Assembly (NCBI RefSeq): GCF_040954835.1
Contig: NC_090698.1
Coordinates: forward strand, 46,820,284 to 46,884,283
Direction of reading: 5' to 3'
Source: Lepisosteus oculatus
Lineage: Eukaryota > Chordata > Actinopteri > Semionotiformes > Lepisosteidae
DNA: 64,000 bases
The first letter of the stretch is position 1. Each line of letters begins with the position of its first letter. The position numbers and the translations under genes are program-made. This document shows, in pieces, positions 1 through 14,200 of the stretch. The notes beneath the pieces were generated by a model. It ran no database searches. It had not been told where the DNA came from and saw only the letters and a list, made by a program, of their open reading frames with translations.

Positions 1-395
1 ATGTATGGGTGTGAAAGCTAGACCCTGAAAAAAGCTGACCGAAAGAGGATGGATGCTTTCAAGCTATTGGTGCTAGAGAAGACTGTTACGGATACCATGG
101 ACAGCAAGGGTCACCAATAAAGAGGTTCTGGAGCGCATCAAGCCAGAAATCTTGCTTAGGGAAAGATCACCAGACTCCGGCAATTGGAGAAAGCAAATAT
201 GCTTGGAATGGTCAGTGGAACAAGAAGACGAGGCCACCAAAGAACGCGGTGGCTCGACGCCAACAAAACGGACACTGGTTTAGCTATAGAACAGCTGAAA
301 GGGAAAGTCCAAGACCGGAAAGCGTGGCGAGAGATGGCCTATAGAATCGCCGAGAGTCGGATCCGACTGACCGGATAACATCATCATCATCAAAT
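1..395 (+). mobile_element. 3' end of an RTE-type LINE (decayed)
   Basis: The frame encodes the C-terminal tail typical of RTE/BovB-type reverse transcriptases. It opens with a YGCES-like motif, has an RRRG..RTRWLD stretch near 215-260 and ends in a DRKAWRE..AYRIAESRIRLTG tail before a TAA at 376-378. A TAG at about 19-21, inside the first motif, and frame changes between 60 and 180 break the reading frame, so this is a dead fragment. A short ATC/ATG-rich simple repeat follows the stop, as in RTE tails, which end in short tandem repeats instead of poly(A). The left end lies outside the window. Assignment to RTE rests on recall of the family tail. Confidence 0.75.
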
Positions 396-524
396 GATGA
401 TGTGGATGTGTAAGTGCACTGTCAAAAAAGCTTCTAAAAAGCTGCAATTTTACATGTTTGTCCATGTGCTTTCTACATATGCAGCCATTTCCTGATTCTC
501 CAATGCCATTCAAAGTAATTCCAG

Positions 525-1402
525 GTCCACTGCTGGGGTTCCCGGTGCAGGATGTGGTCACTACAGTTTACTCTGTCAGCATACAGCCTGGGACATCAAT
601 GGCCATGGTCTCAGCCTGTGTGTCTCGCTGTATGCACAAGGTAACATTGGCTCAAAAGGAAAAGATGAAGACTAGGATAATCATGCAGCACAATACAATT
701 TCTTCAACCCGTTTGAAATCATGATGGAAGGCTCATTTCTAGAAAGTAGTCCCCTAAATGAATAAACCGATGAAAGAAAACATGAGAGAAATATATGTAG
801 AAAGAAAAGTCATTGCTTATTGCAAGACAGAAGTTAAAGATGCAATTGTTAAATGTTCTGAGTAGCCCAGGGCACAATACATAGAGGTTAGAAGTGTTGT
901 GCTGTTTTTTACAATTGGCTTTGTTAGACCAATATGCTAACAACAAAATCAGTTTGTTTTCTTTCAATTTGATTTAAAAATACAACTCAAATATCAAATG
1001 CTATATTAAATGTTTATTGCTGCAATTTAGTCTTAATCTATTCAAATTTATCGATGAATAGACGGGCCAGAAGACTGGGTTTTTAGTGACAGAATAAATG
1101 TTTATATTTTTTATAGAACATTTAAGCTTGTTTGTCCTTCAGGTTTCATTACAATATGGGCATTGTTGTTTAAAAACATATTTAACAAAGTATTCATCAG
1201 GAAACAATGGAGTGTGATGGGAGTGAGCATTTCTTTACAAAAACGACTTTTCTTTTGTTCATCTTTCTCACAGGGTTACTTCACAGTCCTTTGCGCTCTG
1301 ACATCTGGCACTGCCACCTTCACACTGGAACTGTCCAGCTACGAAGCCATGACTGCCCATGATCAGAACACCCTTCTCAGCCGAATGACAGGAGTGGCAT
1401 GA
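525..1402 (+). pseudogene. GFM2: GFM2 (mitochondrial EF-G2) 3'-end fragment, two exons
   Basis: GFM2 encodes the mitochondrial ribosome-releasing factor, a GTPase that splits ribosomes after termination. The exon at 525-640 (acceptor ..attccag, donor AAG|gtaaca) reads [14 protein letters not shown]..., then [10 protein letters not shown], matching the conserved region near the C-terminus. The last exon at 1274-1402 (acceptor ..tttctcacag, phase 0) reads [16 protein letters not shown] and ends ..LLSRMTGVA before TGA. The exon expected between them, about 50 residues of the C-terminal elongation-factor fold, is not visible in 641-1273. A duplication breakpoint at about 723 lies in that gap. The 3' end therefore looks rearranged. 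The rest of the gene would lie to the left of the window. I am confident of the family and less sure that the copy is dead. Confidence 0.7.
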
Positions 1403-4400
1403 AGCCTTCAGCCAAACATGTTTGAAACAAGGAGTACAAGAAACTATTTAACTCTTGAAAGCATCAGGCTCATACAAAATGTAAACTGGGCTTTGTCTTT
1501 TAAGAAGGGGTTGAAAAGACCTGCATTTCCTTTCATGTGTTGTCATCCATTTTGCTGCAGGATATAACTTTGGAAACACACTAAACTGACTTCAAAGTTT
1601 GGAATTACCAGCTACAATTCTCTTAATAAATTATGTACAAAAGCTCTAAGAGTAGGATAGGTGATTGTTATGGATAAATTAAGATGTACTGAACAAAGTA
1701 ACATTTTACACACATCAATAAAAAATTAAAATGCAGAAGCATTAAAAACGACCCCAAGAAAGCTAGTGCCTTCTTCTTTCAGTCTTATTTCCACAGTGGA
1801 GTCTTAGGTCATGGTTGAACTGAGTTTAACGGGACATATTTTAACATGGAGTGCTGCTAGGGCTGCAAATATCAGTACCTCTTCCAACAGGAGACACTTT
1901 AATGTTCAAATGCGGGACTTTCTGGGTCACAAGGGTCGGCTGGCAACCGTACTCGCCTCAAAAGCAAAGGAGTCCTCACGCGTCATTCTGTTGCGGTGGG
2001 AGACATGAGTGAGCACAGTGTTGATGAGCAAGTTGCTCAAACCTAACGTTTCCGAAGGGGTGGAACTGAAGTACGGGAATAATCACGAGGGTGGAGCATC
2101 GATAGTGTTACACCGAGATAACAGATTTGCAACTTTTTTTTTAGTCAAGAAGCAATGCAAAGAAGAACAATCTCCCACTCCTCCTCACTGAAACATTCAC
2201 CGCAGTGGCAGCTCCTCCACCTTCTTCATCTCAAAACGCGACTCTAGCTCCACAAAAAAGATGAACGAGGTCGGATTTTGTAATTGGAATTGCATTTTCC
2301 AAATTCCAAAGTTGCAAATTTATTTTTATTTCTATTAATAATGTTTAATCTTCGGGTAAAATATTTGTTTCACCGGAGCATTTGTTTTCAATTAACCTGA
2401 ACGTCATTTTCGCAGATCGCGTCTTATATAGGTCACGTGCTCAATCTGTAAAGCGCCACGCAGCGATCAGCGCGTCATCTCTGAACTCACAATTGCATTA
2501 TTACTGAGAGAGTGACGGATTGCTCAAGGGGTTAAAATGATCGTAGTTTCTCATAGGTTATTGCTTTAGCTCATTCTCTTCGTCAGGGCATATATATAAA
2601 AAAAACGTATTGTACACCCGGTAGTAATAGTCAAGAGAGTGGCAAACTATTGCAGCAAAACCTTCCCGGATTAGGAATACCGCAGCAAAGCAGAAAGGTA
2701 CCTAAAGATTTTAGGAGTAGTTACAGTACCCTTTAAGAGAAGTTGCTTTCACTGAGACTTTATCTGGTATAACATTAGTGTTTCACTATTTTTCTATTAG
2801 TTAGAAATAGTCTGGTATAATATTTTAAAAGTACATTAATATGACGTGCGTGTAACACAAGAACAGTAAACTATGGTGCAGAAAAAAAACTTGCATGGCA
2901 GCGACAGTCTTATTTTTGTGCGGTTACTGCGCATCTGCAACCCTGCAACTTCGTAAAGATCAGGCGAAGTCTATTTTCTGAATTGGACTGCTTGTTTCTA
3001 CACTGTGTAACCAAAGTGGTAAAAAATACTGTTTTTTTACATTGGGTGTCCGCGGAAATCTGTCGATTTTCCGTTACGACCAGCTTCAGTAAAATGTCGT
3101 GCAAACGGTGCCCTTCTACACGCTACTTTGTGCAGAAGGTATGCAGAGGAAGGAGCATGAGAGCACCAGAATGAGCTCCCGTTTAACTATCCTGAAAGCA
3201 ACGAATTCGTTTGATAAAAATCGATGTGTATATCAATGAAGATGTAAATTTGTACAGTTCAAGATTTGTACAAACTTGTGGGAGGGCATGGGGGTGTAGC
3301 GACGCTTTCCAGCACGTGGTGAACCGATGCGACCGCCTGTAAGAGATGGGAGTCGCAAACGCATCATTGTCCGAGGATCGGAGCAACAGAAACGTTTTTT
3401 TCAAGACAAGCAGTATCTTCATTCATATTTTTATCAATAGAAATACAAACATACCCAAAAACGATATAAAAAAACAGTGGGGTGTGAATTCGAGCACTGG
3501 TCTTGTTACTTTTGAATGTGTGCTTACTTTATTCACCTACTGTAAGACGTTTTTTTTACACCAGAACCACACATCGTATTAAGAAAATACATCTTTCCCG
3601 TTAAACATCTAGTAGCCAGTTCTGTCTAGTTCTTCTTGTGCCAGTTCTTCTAGAAAACGTCACCCATGTCATGAAATACAGTACATACTCTGTATGCACA
3701 ATCCGTATCTCTACTGAATTTCTTTCAGTCTTCAAAGTACCTTTTTTTCTTCTTATGTTTTATTGAGCTGTGGGTGCTTTTAACAGGATTCCTAGTTAGG
3801 TGTCTTAAGGCCCAATCTGGGCTCCTTGAAGTAGCAGCTAGAAATGGGATCCATACACAGTTAGGGGTGGCTTCTCTTTGTTCTTCAGATTACAATCTGT
3901 ATGTCTAATATTTTTTTTAAATCATCAAGGAGCTGAGTTGCATTAACATTCATCTTTTATAAACATGCTGCTTATAAACTCTGCAAGTACAAATCAGCAA
4001 ATAGATAATATTAGCAGTAAGTACAGCCCCCTATTACTGTTTCTCCAGTTGTAAATTATAGAATAGAACTGCCTGCTTAGAGTTTGCTGCATTTTGGTTT
4101 ATGAAATCATTAAGAAGAGATTTAGGACAGTCTATACAGGTCTGAATGTTTGTAATCCCATATTTTTCGTGTTTGATTTATACATTCCATTACATCTGTC
4201 AATATGCGATGTTACTATTGTAATGCTTGAGTTGAGTACAGATAACACATCACAACTCTTTGAGGAGTTTTGCTTGAGTGTCAGTTTTAATACTTGTCAT
4301 TTTTAAAGTAGCAAATCAGAATAGTTTGTAATGAAAACTGTGTTAAGTAAGTAGACTGGATCCAGTGATATCACTGTCCAAATTTGGACATTTTATTGAA

Positions 4401-4785
4401 GCAAACAGGATTTTACTGTTTGGACTCCTTGGAAGAGAAGGAGATTACATAAGCTACTACTGTTCTTGAGTCCTCAGGTTCATGTTCTCAAAAGAAATGA
4501 AAGTAGAGATGATGAGCTGAGAACTGTACTTAAATTGAATACAAATTATCACTATATCAGCTGTCTGTCAACATGGTAGCTAAAACTGATCTACATGTTT
4601 TAAATGTCTCTTGCACTCTTTCTACATCAAATATTTAAGGATATTCAGATTCAATTACAGTACATGGAAATGATAAAATATGTAAATTAGTAAAACATGC
4701 ATTTGCTACAAAAACTGCTGTTTTTCTGGAAATCAGACATTGAGGATTAACAAGCACTAAGAACTTCATTGTTCCTGCCTCTCAG
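1403..4785. other. Spacer between GFM2 end and TOGARAM2-like gene
   Basis: No convincing coding exon was found. The part at 1403-2260 is repeated at 16280-17096 in unit 2. The part at 2260-4785 has no counterpart in unit 2 and should include the promoter and 5' untranslated sequence of the TOGARAM2-like gene. A CpG-containing stretch lies at about 2400-2500. No core promoter could be assigned with confidence. Small open frames here lack family signatures. Confidence 0.5.
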
Positions 4786-7700
4786 ATGGACAGAGATCCC
4801 TGGTCTCCCCACCTGAGTGGCTCCTCTGAGAAAGACCTGCAGTTCACTAGAACAATGAATATAAGTCAGAAAAATGCCAAACGTGCCAAACGCATTGGTA
4901 AGTACCTGATTTATACTTTCTAGACTATTAATTTCAGGCTGAGTAATGAGTTGAGAACTGTAGTTATCAGTGTGTATACAGTCTATTTTGAATTCTTTAG
5001 CTAATTCTGAATCCAGAGAAAAAGGAGTAATTTAGGCTTGCATTAACTCCACCAAAATCATTCCAAACATTTCTGTCCATGGTGTGGTAAAAGAAAGTGA
5101 AGTACATTTCCCTCCTTGTGTGAGGAAAAAGACATGTGCTCCTGGTAGGGAGTAGTCTGTGTCAGTAACATGCAGTATGTTGGCAGGGCTGGAGGAGGTG
5201 AAGTGGGTTGTGCGTGTGCAGTGCTATATGCATGAAACACCAGGCACATTGAGAGGTCTTGCATGATTAGCAGTTGCTGAACAAAAAGATTTTCTGCTGT
5301 CCCTGTCAGAGCTGAGGATGTGATCAAGATAAATTGAAATTAAGACTAAATTAACAGAGCTTTGATGGGATTAACCTGCTTTGCCAATGTGCACTGATTC
5401 CCATTATTGGTGTTTGTGTGGTCACCTGTTTTGTTGATTCCTGGCTTTTCAATGCATCTGCCCTCTGCTGCCTCTATTTCTTCTCCCCTGTCCCAAACTC
5501 TGTCATGGCAAAATACAGTAGCAGCTTGTTCTGAACTTGGCAGCAAGCTAGGGAGTAAGATTATTCCTCTTCAGAGACTGATATTTGTAACTGATCAGTA
5601 TTAAAGCAATGTTTCTCAACCCTGCTTCTGGAGTATCTTTTAGTTTTCCTTCCAGCTGGTGGTACAGTGGTGAGCACTGGCTCACTTCCTGGCGTGCTAT
5701 CTGCAACACTAAATTAAATAAAGTGGTTAGAAAATAAATGTGATCTAGTTGCTTTTTTTATTTTTCATGAATGCCTTTCCTACTGTGTCCTTCAGGTGAA
5801 GCCCTTGAGAATTGCCCTGTGCTAACTAAAGCCACGCTTGTGCGTTCTCGCTGCTTCTCCAATGGAATCAAGCCTGTGCCGCCGAACGCCCAACCCAGGT
5901 CTGTCCATGACACACGGCCCTCAGAAATGTACACATTGCAGACACATTCAGAGCAATTAAAATGCTGCCTTTACAACTCAAGACGGTTGTGGCTTTCATA
6001 AACAGTGCACTGAAGCTCGTTTTCCAAACTTGTTACTCAGTTTTTGCTTACTGCCACACAGGTAGCCTACTACTTTTAGAAACATCTTTTCTGTTTTTGT
6101 GTGGGGGCTGGAGTGAAGAGTGTTGATAAAATTAGCTTGTTGTTGTCCAAGCTTGCATCTTTTGTGGTTTTATGTGCTTCAAAGCAGGACTGTGAACTTG
6201 GCAAGGGAGTGAACACAGTTGACAACACTGCTCGAACTCTGTAAAGATGACAGAGCAGTGTTTATCATTTTTTCACTTTTCTCCACTGTCTCCATTTGTG
6301 TCTTGCCTGCAGGTCCGATAACTCCCCTTCATCAGTAGCAAGGCCTCGCTTGGCTGGAGTCCCCTCCAGAAGGCTGATGGCTGCTTCGAGAGTGGAGTAC
6401 AGCCCCAACCAAGGTGCTGACAGCTGGAGCTGCTGGCCTGTCATTTGTTTGAATGTGTTTGGTTGTGTGTATGAGTGTGTGCTGAGTAACCATCTGTGGG
6501 ACTGGGCAAAATGGAAAGTAACCTAATCAGTACAGCTCTAGGTTTGAGCAATACAGGACAGTAGAGGTTGAAACTTCCTGTCTGCTGGGACTCATTTAGA
6601 GTTAAAGAGATAAAGAAATAAAGAACTTGCCTATTTTCCTTCTTGGTCGGTTCTTGCATTTGCCCTCCTTGTGTTGAGGTTGGTGCGAGTGTCAGTGTGT
6701 CTGCTACTGTGGGCTGTGGTGTTGTGAGATTGGTGAAAAGGGTGACATTTCTGAAGGGTGTTGAGAAATTTTGACCTTGTTTTGCAGGGGTGACCTCAGA
6801 TGTGAGTGAAGTGGGACAGCAACTGATCTATTCTAACGGGCCTGCTGAGCCTGAGGAGGACAGGCAGATAGTGGTGTCCCCTCCTGCTGCCAGACCCCCG
6901 GGCCGAGTGCCCCGCAGAGTGTCCAGAATCCCCACATGTGAGTCGGCAGCACCATTGGTTAAGATGTCACTAATGATAACAGGGACTGGTACCAGAGTTA
7001 CATACTGTACAAAAGCTCACTGGTAACAAAAACTCTCTCATGGCCTGTAAAGAGGGATTTATTACAGACTTGATACTATTTCTTTCTGACATCCGACCTT
7101 CGTAACTGTATATAAAAAAAACTTACCTTTTTATCCATGATCCAGGATTCTCCAGCAGCATTGAAAAGAAATGTTATTATAACTAATAACAACTAATCTG
7201 TTTCAAAGACCTTTAGAACTCTCAAGGACTTGTGAACTGATCTGTAGACAATGGGCACAAATCAAGCCGCGCTAGAGATAACAGCACAACCCAGGATTTA
7301 TTGAACTCTGAGGTGTGGCCATGCCAGTTCACATTACTGTACACATTACAGTTCCAGCTGTACCAACACACCAACAGATGGCGTGACAGAGTTTTGAGTA
7401 TTGGGTGTGAAGTTTTGGTTCTGTAAGGCAGTAGATCATCAGGTGACAAAAGCTCACAAGGTGATGATATCTCCAGATTCACCGAGAAAATCCCAAGGAG
7501 CTCCTTCAGAGTAAGCAAACTCATTTGCAGTAGATTCTGGCCAGAATACAGGTGGGTTTTGTTTTTGTTAACCCCAGCAACTCTGCTTCCCCCACCCAGT
7601 TATCCCAGAGCCTTACCAACCCCAGGTTTCAGGGAAGAAAGGGCTCCTGAGGATGTCACAGAACAGTGGTGGAGAGGACTCGGACATGCAGTTCCTGAGC

Positions 7701-10700
7701 CCCACCAACCCTTCTGACAGAGAGAGAGGTGGAAGACTGGTAGTGGTTACAGTCAGGTTGATTTGCACAACTTGACTTCCATGTGGTGAAAGAGCAGGGG
7801 ACTTGATGTAGTGTTTTAGCAACAATGGCAACTTGTTAGGAAGATTGCCATCCTGACTAACCACTACAGCCTTCACAGTAGACAAGCAGTCCTCACCCTT
7901 TATTCTTCTTAAAGGTGAAGTGGAAATATAGTTTCCTCTCAGAATGTTATGTTCAGACAGTATGTGTAAGCCCTGTCTGTGTTCTTCAGGTGAAGCCCAG
8001 GGAAGGACCTTCCCAGAGCTCCTCAGAGCCTCTCAGATGTGCTCCACAACCTGCCGCTGTGTATTCAGTGGGATTAAACCCGTGCCCCCGATCTCTAGAG
8101 GCACAAAGACCTTGCCCGACAGGGACCAGGGCATGCCCAGGGACTCCGGAAAGGCCGGCCAGACAGGGCGCCCCTTGGAGCGCCCAACGGAAAATAACCT
8201 GCAGGTTTATGGAGAAGAGGAGGCAGTGGACTACGAGGAGGTCAGAACACACCAGGGCCTTTCTAACCCACATATCATCATTTAAATGTGCAGAAAAAGG
8301 AAGGGATAAGAGCTTGCTTGTGTAGTTTTATTTGGTTATGTTCTTCAGGAGGTTTCAAGGTTTCATTCCCAAGTCTTTTCTATTTTGCTTTGCACAAAAA
8401 GTACAATAAGCTGTGCGAATGCACTGGCAGTGAGAGCCCAGCTGGGTTAGGAACTGAGAAGGAATGTTAAAGGCTTGTGTCTTTTGTGTTCTTCAGAGGC
8501 CGAACTCCCTCAGGTTCCTGCAGTACACTGTGGCAGAGGAGCAAGACTTGCTCAGCTCACCCCCACACAACTTCCTCGATGGCATCAAAGCCGGGTCAGT
8601 CCACAACAGCTCATGGCCCACAGACACACGCCACCTTTACAAATAACAACGCCTACAAAAAAAGCTGAGACAAAAAAACCCAAAATATACTAAAAGCAAC
8701 AGTTAACATAGTTGAGCTGCGTCAGCATGCGTAGGCTTCAAAGGAACAACTAATAGATTTATTCCATGCTGAAAAGAGAAGAAAGAAAACACAAAGTTTC
8801 GGCTGTGGAGCCTTCTTCAGGTGTGAGTTAGTTAACATATTCAGAATGATGAAGTTGTCTGCTTGTGGATCATGCTGGCATCTTTTTCTTTAGTGGCTTT
8901 TACATGCTCCATAGCAGGGCTGTGAACATGGTGATTTTTTAATGTCTCACTGACAGAAAGTGTCCTATATTTACAATGTTTTTTGTACAGATAAAACTTT
9001 GTGGAGGGCGCGGTGGACATCACAACATTCTTGCCTGTGGGGTTGGGGATCACAAAATTGACAGCTCTGTTCCAGCTCTGTAAAGATAACTGTCAGAGCA
9101 GTGCTGATCGTTATTATTTTTTTCACTTTTCTCCTCTATGTCTCTGTGTCTTCCCTGCAGGTCCGATAACTCCACTCCTTTAGCAGCAAGACCTCGCTTG
9201 GCTGGAGTCCCCTCCAGAAAGCTGATGGCTGCTTCCAGAGTGGAGGACAGCCCCAACCAAGGTGCTGACAGCTGGAGCTGCTGGCCTGTCATTTGTTTGA
9301 ATGTGTTTGATTGTGTGCTGAGAAACCAGCCGTGAGACTGGGCAAAACTGAACAGTAATTAAACATTACAGCTTGGGTTTTGAATGGGGCAGTCTGTTTC
9401 AGTTTTTTCTTTTCTAGACTAGATTACTGCATTTCCTACACAGTAGCTGTTCATTATTGCTGCCTACTGGGTCTTATTTAGAGATAAAGAAATAAAGAAT
9501 AACACCTGCCCACATTTTTCTCAGTTGATTTTGGCATTTGTACTTCGGCATGAGTGTCAGTGTGTCTGCTGTTGTGGGTTTTGACAGGTGAAGGGTGTTG
9601 AGAAATGCGGACTTTGTTTTGCAGGGCCTGGTGAGCCTGAGGAGGACAGGCTGATAGTGGTGTCCCCTCCTGCTGCCACACCCCCGGCCCGAGTGCCCCG
9701 CAGACTGTCCAGAATCCCCAGACGTGAGTCGGCTGCACCATTGGTTAAGATGTCACTAATGATAACAAGGACTGGCTCTGAAGGATAATTTCAAAACACA
9801 GACATCCCATTCCAATTGGTCAAATTCCCATGCATGAACACAACCTACTGTACGTGATTTCTTCTCCTATTATTATTTTCTGAGGAAAAACAGAGGAAAA
9901 TTAACTATTAAGCTTTGATTCTTTGTTAAATTCTGCATTATGTGATGCATTATGTGATAGTTAGCCCACAGAGGAATGATAATGTCAGATGGGAATGCAA
10001 GCTTTAACTAATCTAATGTAGTCAATGTCACTCTGGATCATGATGATAGACTGTGATAGACTCTGTGTCAACAAATGTGTAACTTTGGGAGAGATGTGAT
10101 GTTTTTTAAGTCATAACAATTTGTTGGTATAATTTCTGAGCCTCAATTTGGTGTGTTGCTTTAAGTCTAATCTGGCTATTATCACATTATTACTTTAATA
10201 TTGTTGTGTCCATTTCAGTGATGCCTATCAGACCATGTAATTAAATCATATATTCCAACTCACTAAAACATTGCTTTGGTCACTTTGCCTCTATAGGAGT
10301 GTTGGGGAGCTCCACTCGTGTTGCTTCTCATCAGAGCCTGATGTCGTGCCCTGGGCAAGGCATCAGCACTGGCAACACAAGTGTCGAGCCCCTGGCGCGA
10401 GTCTATGGGCAGGCAGTCCAACAGAACAGTTACCCCCAGGTCCAGGAGGTTAGTAAGAGTTCCTTATTTCTCTTTGCTTTTGTTTTGAGTTTTTTACAAA
10501 CAAAACTTTTGAATTTAAAAAAATGCTCTGTAGGTCTTTCATTTTTGTGTTTCACCAATGTCCTAGTTTTTTATAATACCTTCTACAGTATATTTATTTA
10601 TAAACACTTCACATCAAGACATCAAAAACAATTTAGACATCAAAAACAATCAAGATTAGTAATAATGTCTCCATCAGCATATGTAGTCTGTATACTGTAA

Positions 10701-11265
10701 TGCCATAGCACACAAGTGTAACTACAGTATATTATGATCAAGTCCTGTCTACGTACTGACCTAATATTCACAACAACAGTATTTGAAGCCCTATACAGAC
10801 AGTATTCTGGAATAGAATATTAGAGTATTTAGATATAAAAAATACAGCCTGGAAATGAATTGACCCAATAATAACAAACAGCAAAAATGTCTTCAGGGGT
10901 TCACTATATAGGAAATAATAATGATACAGGACTAATATGTTTCTTTTTCCATCTATAGTATATTTGGTATTTGAGGGATTTGATCATTTTGGGACCGGCC
11001 AGATTGCTTACAATGATCAGACGCAGTTATTTATCTCAGAAATTAAAACATTTTTACATTTTTGTAGACTCTGGTGGATAACTTGTGAAAGCCTTTAGCT
11101 TGCTTTTAGAAAACACCTATCAAATCCCTTGCATGGCACTTTCATCTATGTACTGTACTTAATTATATCAGCAGCATTATAGAGTTGCCGTCATATGGCT
11201 GTAAGTTATGTTACGGCAGCAAAATATAGAGGAAACTCAAAATAAAATGCAAAAAGGCTTGCCAG

Positions 11266-11296
<31 letters not shown>

Positions 11297-14200
11297 TGCT
11301 TACACTTATATAGCGCTTTTCTGGACACTCCACTCAAAGCTCTTTACAGGTAATGGGGTCTCCCCTCCATCACCACCAATGTGCAGCATCCACCTGGATG
11401 ATGCGACGGCAACCATAGTGCCCCAGAACGCTCACCACACATCAGCTATCAGTGGGGAGAAGAGCAGAGAGTAATGAAGGCAATTCATAGATGGGGATTA
11501 TTAGGAGGCCATGATTGGTAAGGGCCAATGGGAAATTTGGCCAGGACGCCGGGGTTACACCCCTACTCTTTTTGAGAAACGCCCTGGGATTTTTAATGAC
11601 CACAGAGAGTCAGGACCTCGGTTTTACGTCTCATCCGAGGGACGACGCCTGTTTACAGTATAGTGTCCCCATCACTATACTGGGGCATTAGGACCCACGT
11701 GGACCACAGGGTGAGTGCCCCCTGCTGGCCCCACTAACACCTCTTCCAGCAGCAACCTTAGTTTTAGCAAACTATGGAAGATATTAACAGACGTTCGGGA
11801 GGGATAACAATGACAAGTCAATCTCACACAGCTGTTCCTAATCACCAGCATTATAAAACTAGCTACATACAGTATACTGAACTCCAACACCTCCCTTCGC
11901 ATTTATCTCAAACATTCCTCCTACGCCCCATCTCCACCTTGCAGCTACCCCTCGGTTCACTCAAATGACTGGGGTTCGAGACTGCTTGTCTTATGGCCAG
12001 GAGGCTGCCTATTAACCAGATGGGTTAAACCAAATTTTTCTAGGTAGGTATTGCTAGCATTCACAAAACATTCAGTTCTTGGATGTTGTTGTCCCTAGTG
12101 AAATAAATGTTATGAACACAACTCTACTGGCATCCAATAATAATATTTATAAGACGCAGTAGAAAAATATATATAGAATTTATGGAAATGTCTTTAAATT
12201 GTGTTTGTGTCTTTAATGATTGGGATTAGACTCTGAATATACTGTATGCGTATGTATAATATTTTTTTTTTTATAGTAGAATTTTTTTTATACTGTACTC
12301 CCCCAAAAATACACACAACAGCAACCAAGTCCTGAGGGTGACAAGTAGTTAGAAAAATGTTTTGTTCTTCTCTTTTTAGAAAACGTAAGTAAATTAAATC
12401 ATATCTGTTCTGTCAATTTGTATGATTTTTTTTTTACAATCCAAGTTGTTTATGCTACAGATGATATATTCTTGTGCAATTTAGTTTTAGCTGAGATCTG
12501 AGCAGTTGATTACTCTAAACACTATCCTTTCCTTTCCTTTCACTATCCTGTTCCCAGGGTGATTTTATTGCTGGCTACACAATTGCAATTTCTTTTTCTA
12601 ATTTGCTAATACTGGCACTGACACTGATACTGACAATACATCAGTACTGTTTTTTTAGGTGGAGCAAGTACAAGTAAATGTATATGAATACTATGAATCA
12701 CAATTCAGTGCTGTGAAACAATTTATGTCATGGGGTCCAACAGTAAATATTTCAGAGGACTCAAAGTAAAAAAGTTTACCAGGATTAGTCCAGCTGGTCT
12801 CAAAACTGAGCCGGGCCAGGATTGCCCAGGGTTAACTTGTGCTTTTCTGTTATTACAGACACACAAGATGGGGCACGTCCAGGACCGGTGGAGGAGCGTG
12901 GGGAGTCTTAAGAAACGCCTGCGCATGATAGGGGGGGATGGATCTGCAGAGGAGAGGGATAACATCTCTTTTCCCCCTCTGAAGAGTACCCCCCATATCG
13001 CAGGTCAGATCAGCATCTCCCACACATCTGCACTGATTTTCTTTCTCACTTTCTTCCACCACTTTCTTTCAAGGTCAGGTTTTTTTCCTTCTTCTAGAGC
13101 TTTTTTACTGATGCCCCGAGGCAGACGCCTTTCACGATCTGCTTTAGTCAAATCAGTGGTGACCAAACTGATCACAGAACATTTCCCCACTCTGTTGTGA
13201 CCTTTAGATGAGCTGTCCCCTGCCCTTAAAGGGAAGAGAAGAGATGGTCCAGAGCAGCCTGGGCTGCAATCCTTCTCTAGGCCCGAGCTGGCCCTCACCC
13301 AGAGCCTTCAGTTTCTGGCCTCTGACGACTGGTAGGCATAAAGCAGTACAATCAGCATCCACCTATTCCGTTTTCTATGAATACAATTCTGACTAGTGAA
13401 AATACAGACCTTGTTGCCCATAGCTCTATACAGTTAGACCTCTTTCCTTGTCCTGGTTGATGTATTTCTTTCCGTTCACTGAATTCAGGGAGAGGAAGGT
13501 TGATGGACTGAGCTTTATAAGGCGTCTGTCCCAGCATCACCCTGTCATCCTGATCAGCAGACTGCACGATGTCTCCCTGGCGCTCGTGCAGGAGGTGTGA
13601 TCTCTCCAAAATATTAATTGTTCATTTGTATGATTGCTTTTCACTGTTTTTGTATCCATTCTGAACCATTCATATAGAATGGTTCAAGAGAGGGGCACAG
13701 ACGAGGCTCTTCAGTGCTGACGGTGGTTTGCCTTTCCCCAGGTGAAGAACTTGCGATCAGCTGTGTCTAGGATGGCAGTGGTGTGTCTGGGAGACGTGTT
13801 CACCTTCCTGAAGAGAAGGATGGACCCGGAACTGGGGAACACAGTGAAGGTGCTGCTAGAGAAAGCCGGAGAATCGAACACATTCATCCGACAAAGTGTA
13901 GACAGCACACTGGACTGCATGGTGCAGAGCTGTACCCCTGCTCGTGCAGTCAACGCGCTGCTGAATGGAGGTCTGAGGTGAGGGCAGAAATATACAGAAT
14001 AGAATAATACCCAGAATCTTAGGGTCTGACTTCAGGAGCTGTGAAGGGTCATTTACGTTTCATGGAGCTTGAAATCAAAGCATGTAATAAAGAATGTTTA
14101 CTACAATGTTAATATCCATTCGTTTTCTAACCACTTTCTCCAATTTAGGGTCATAGGGTAGCTGGAGCCTATTTCTGCAAACAGCGGGTGTAAATCAGCC

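Noticed and set aside
1811..2008. Plus-strand 65-codon frame, also in unit 2 at 16653
   Set aside because: Both copies are open, but they are only duplicated DNA. No recognised domain, splice context or codon signature was seen.
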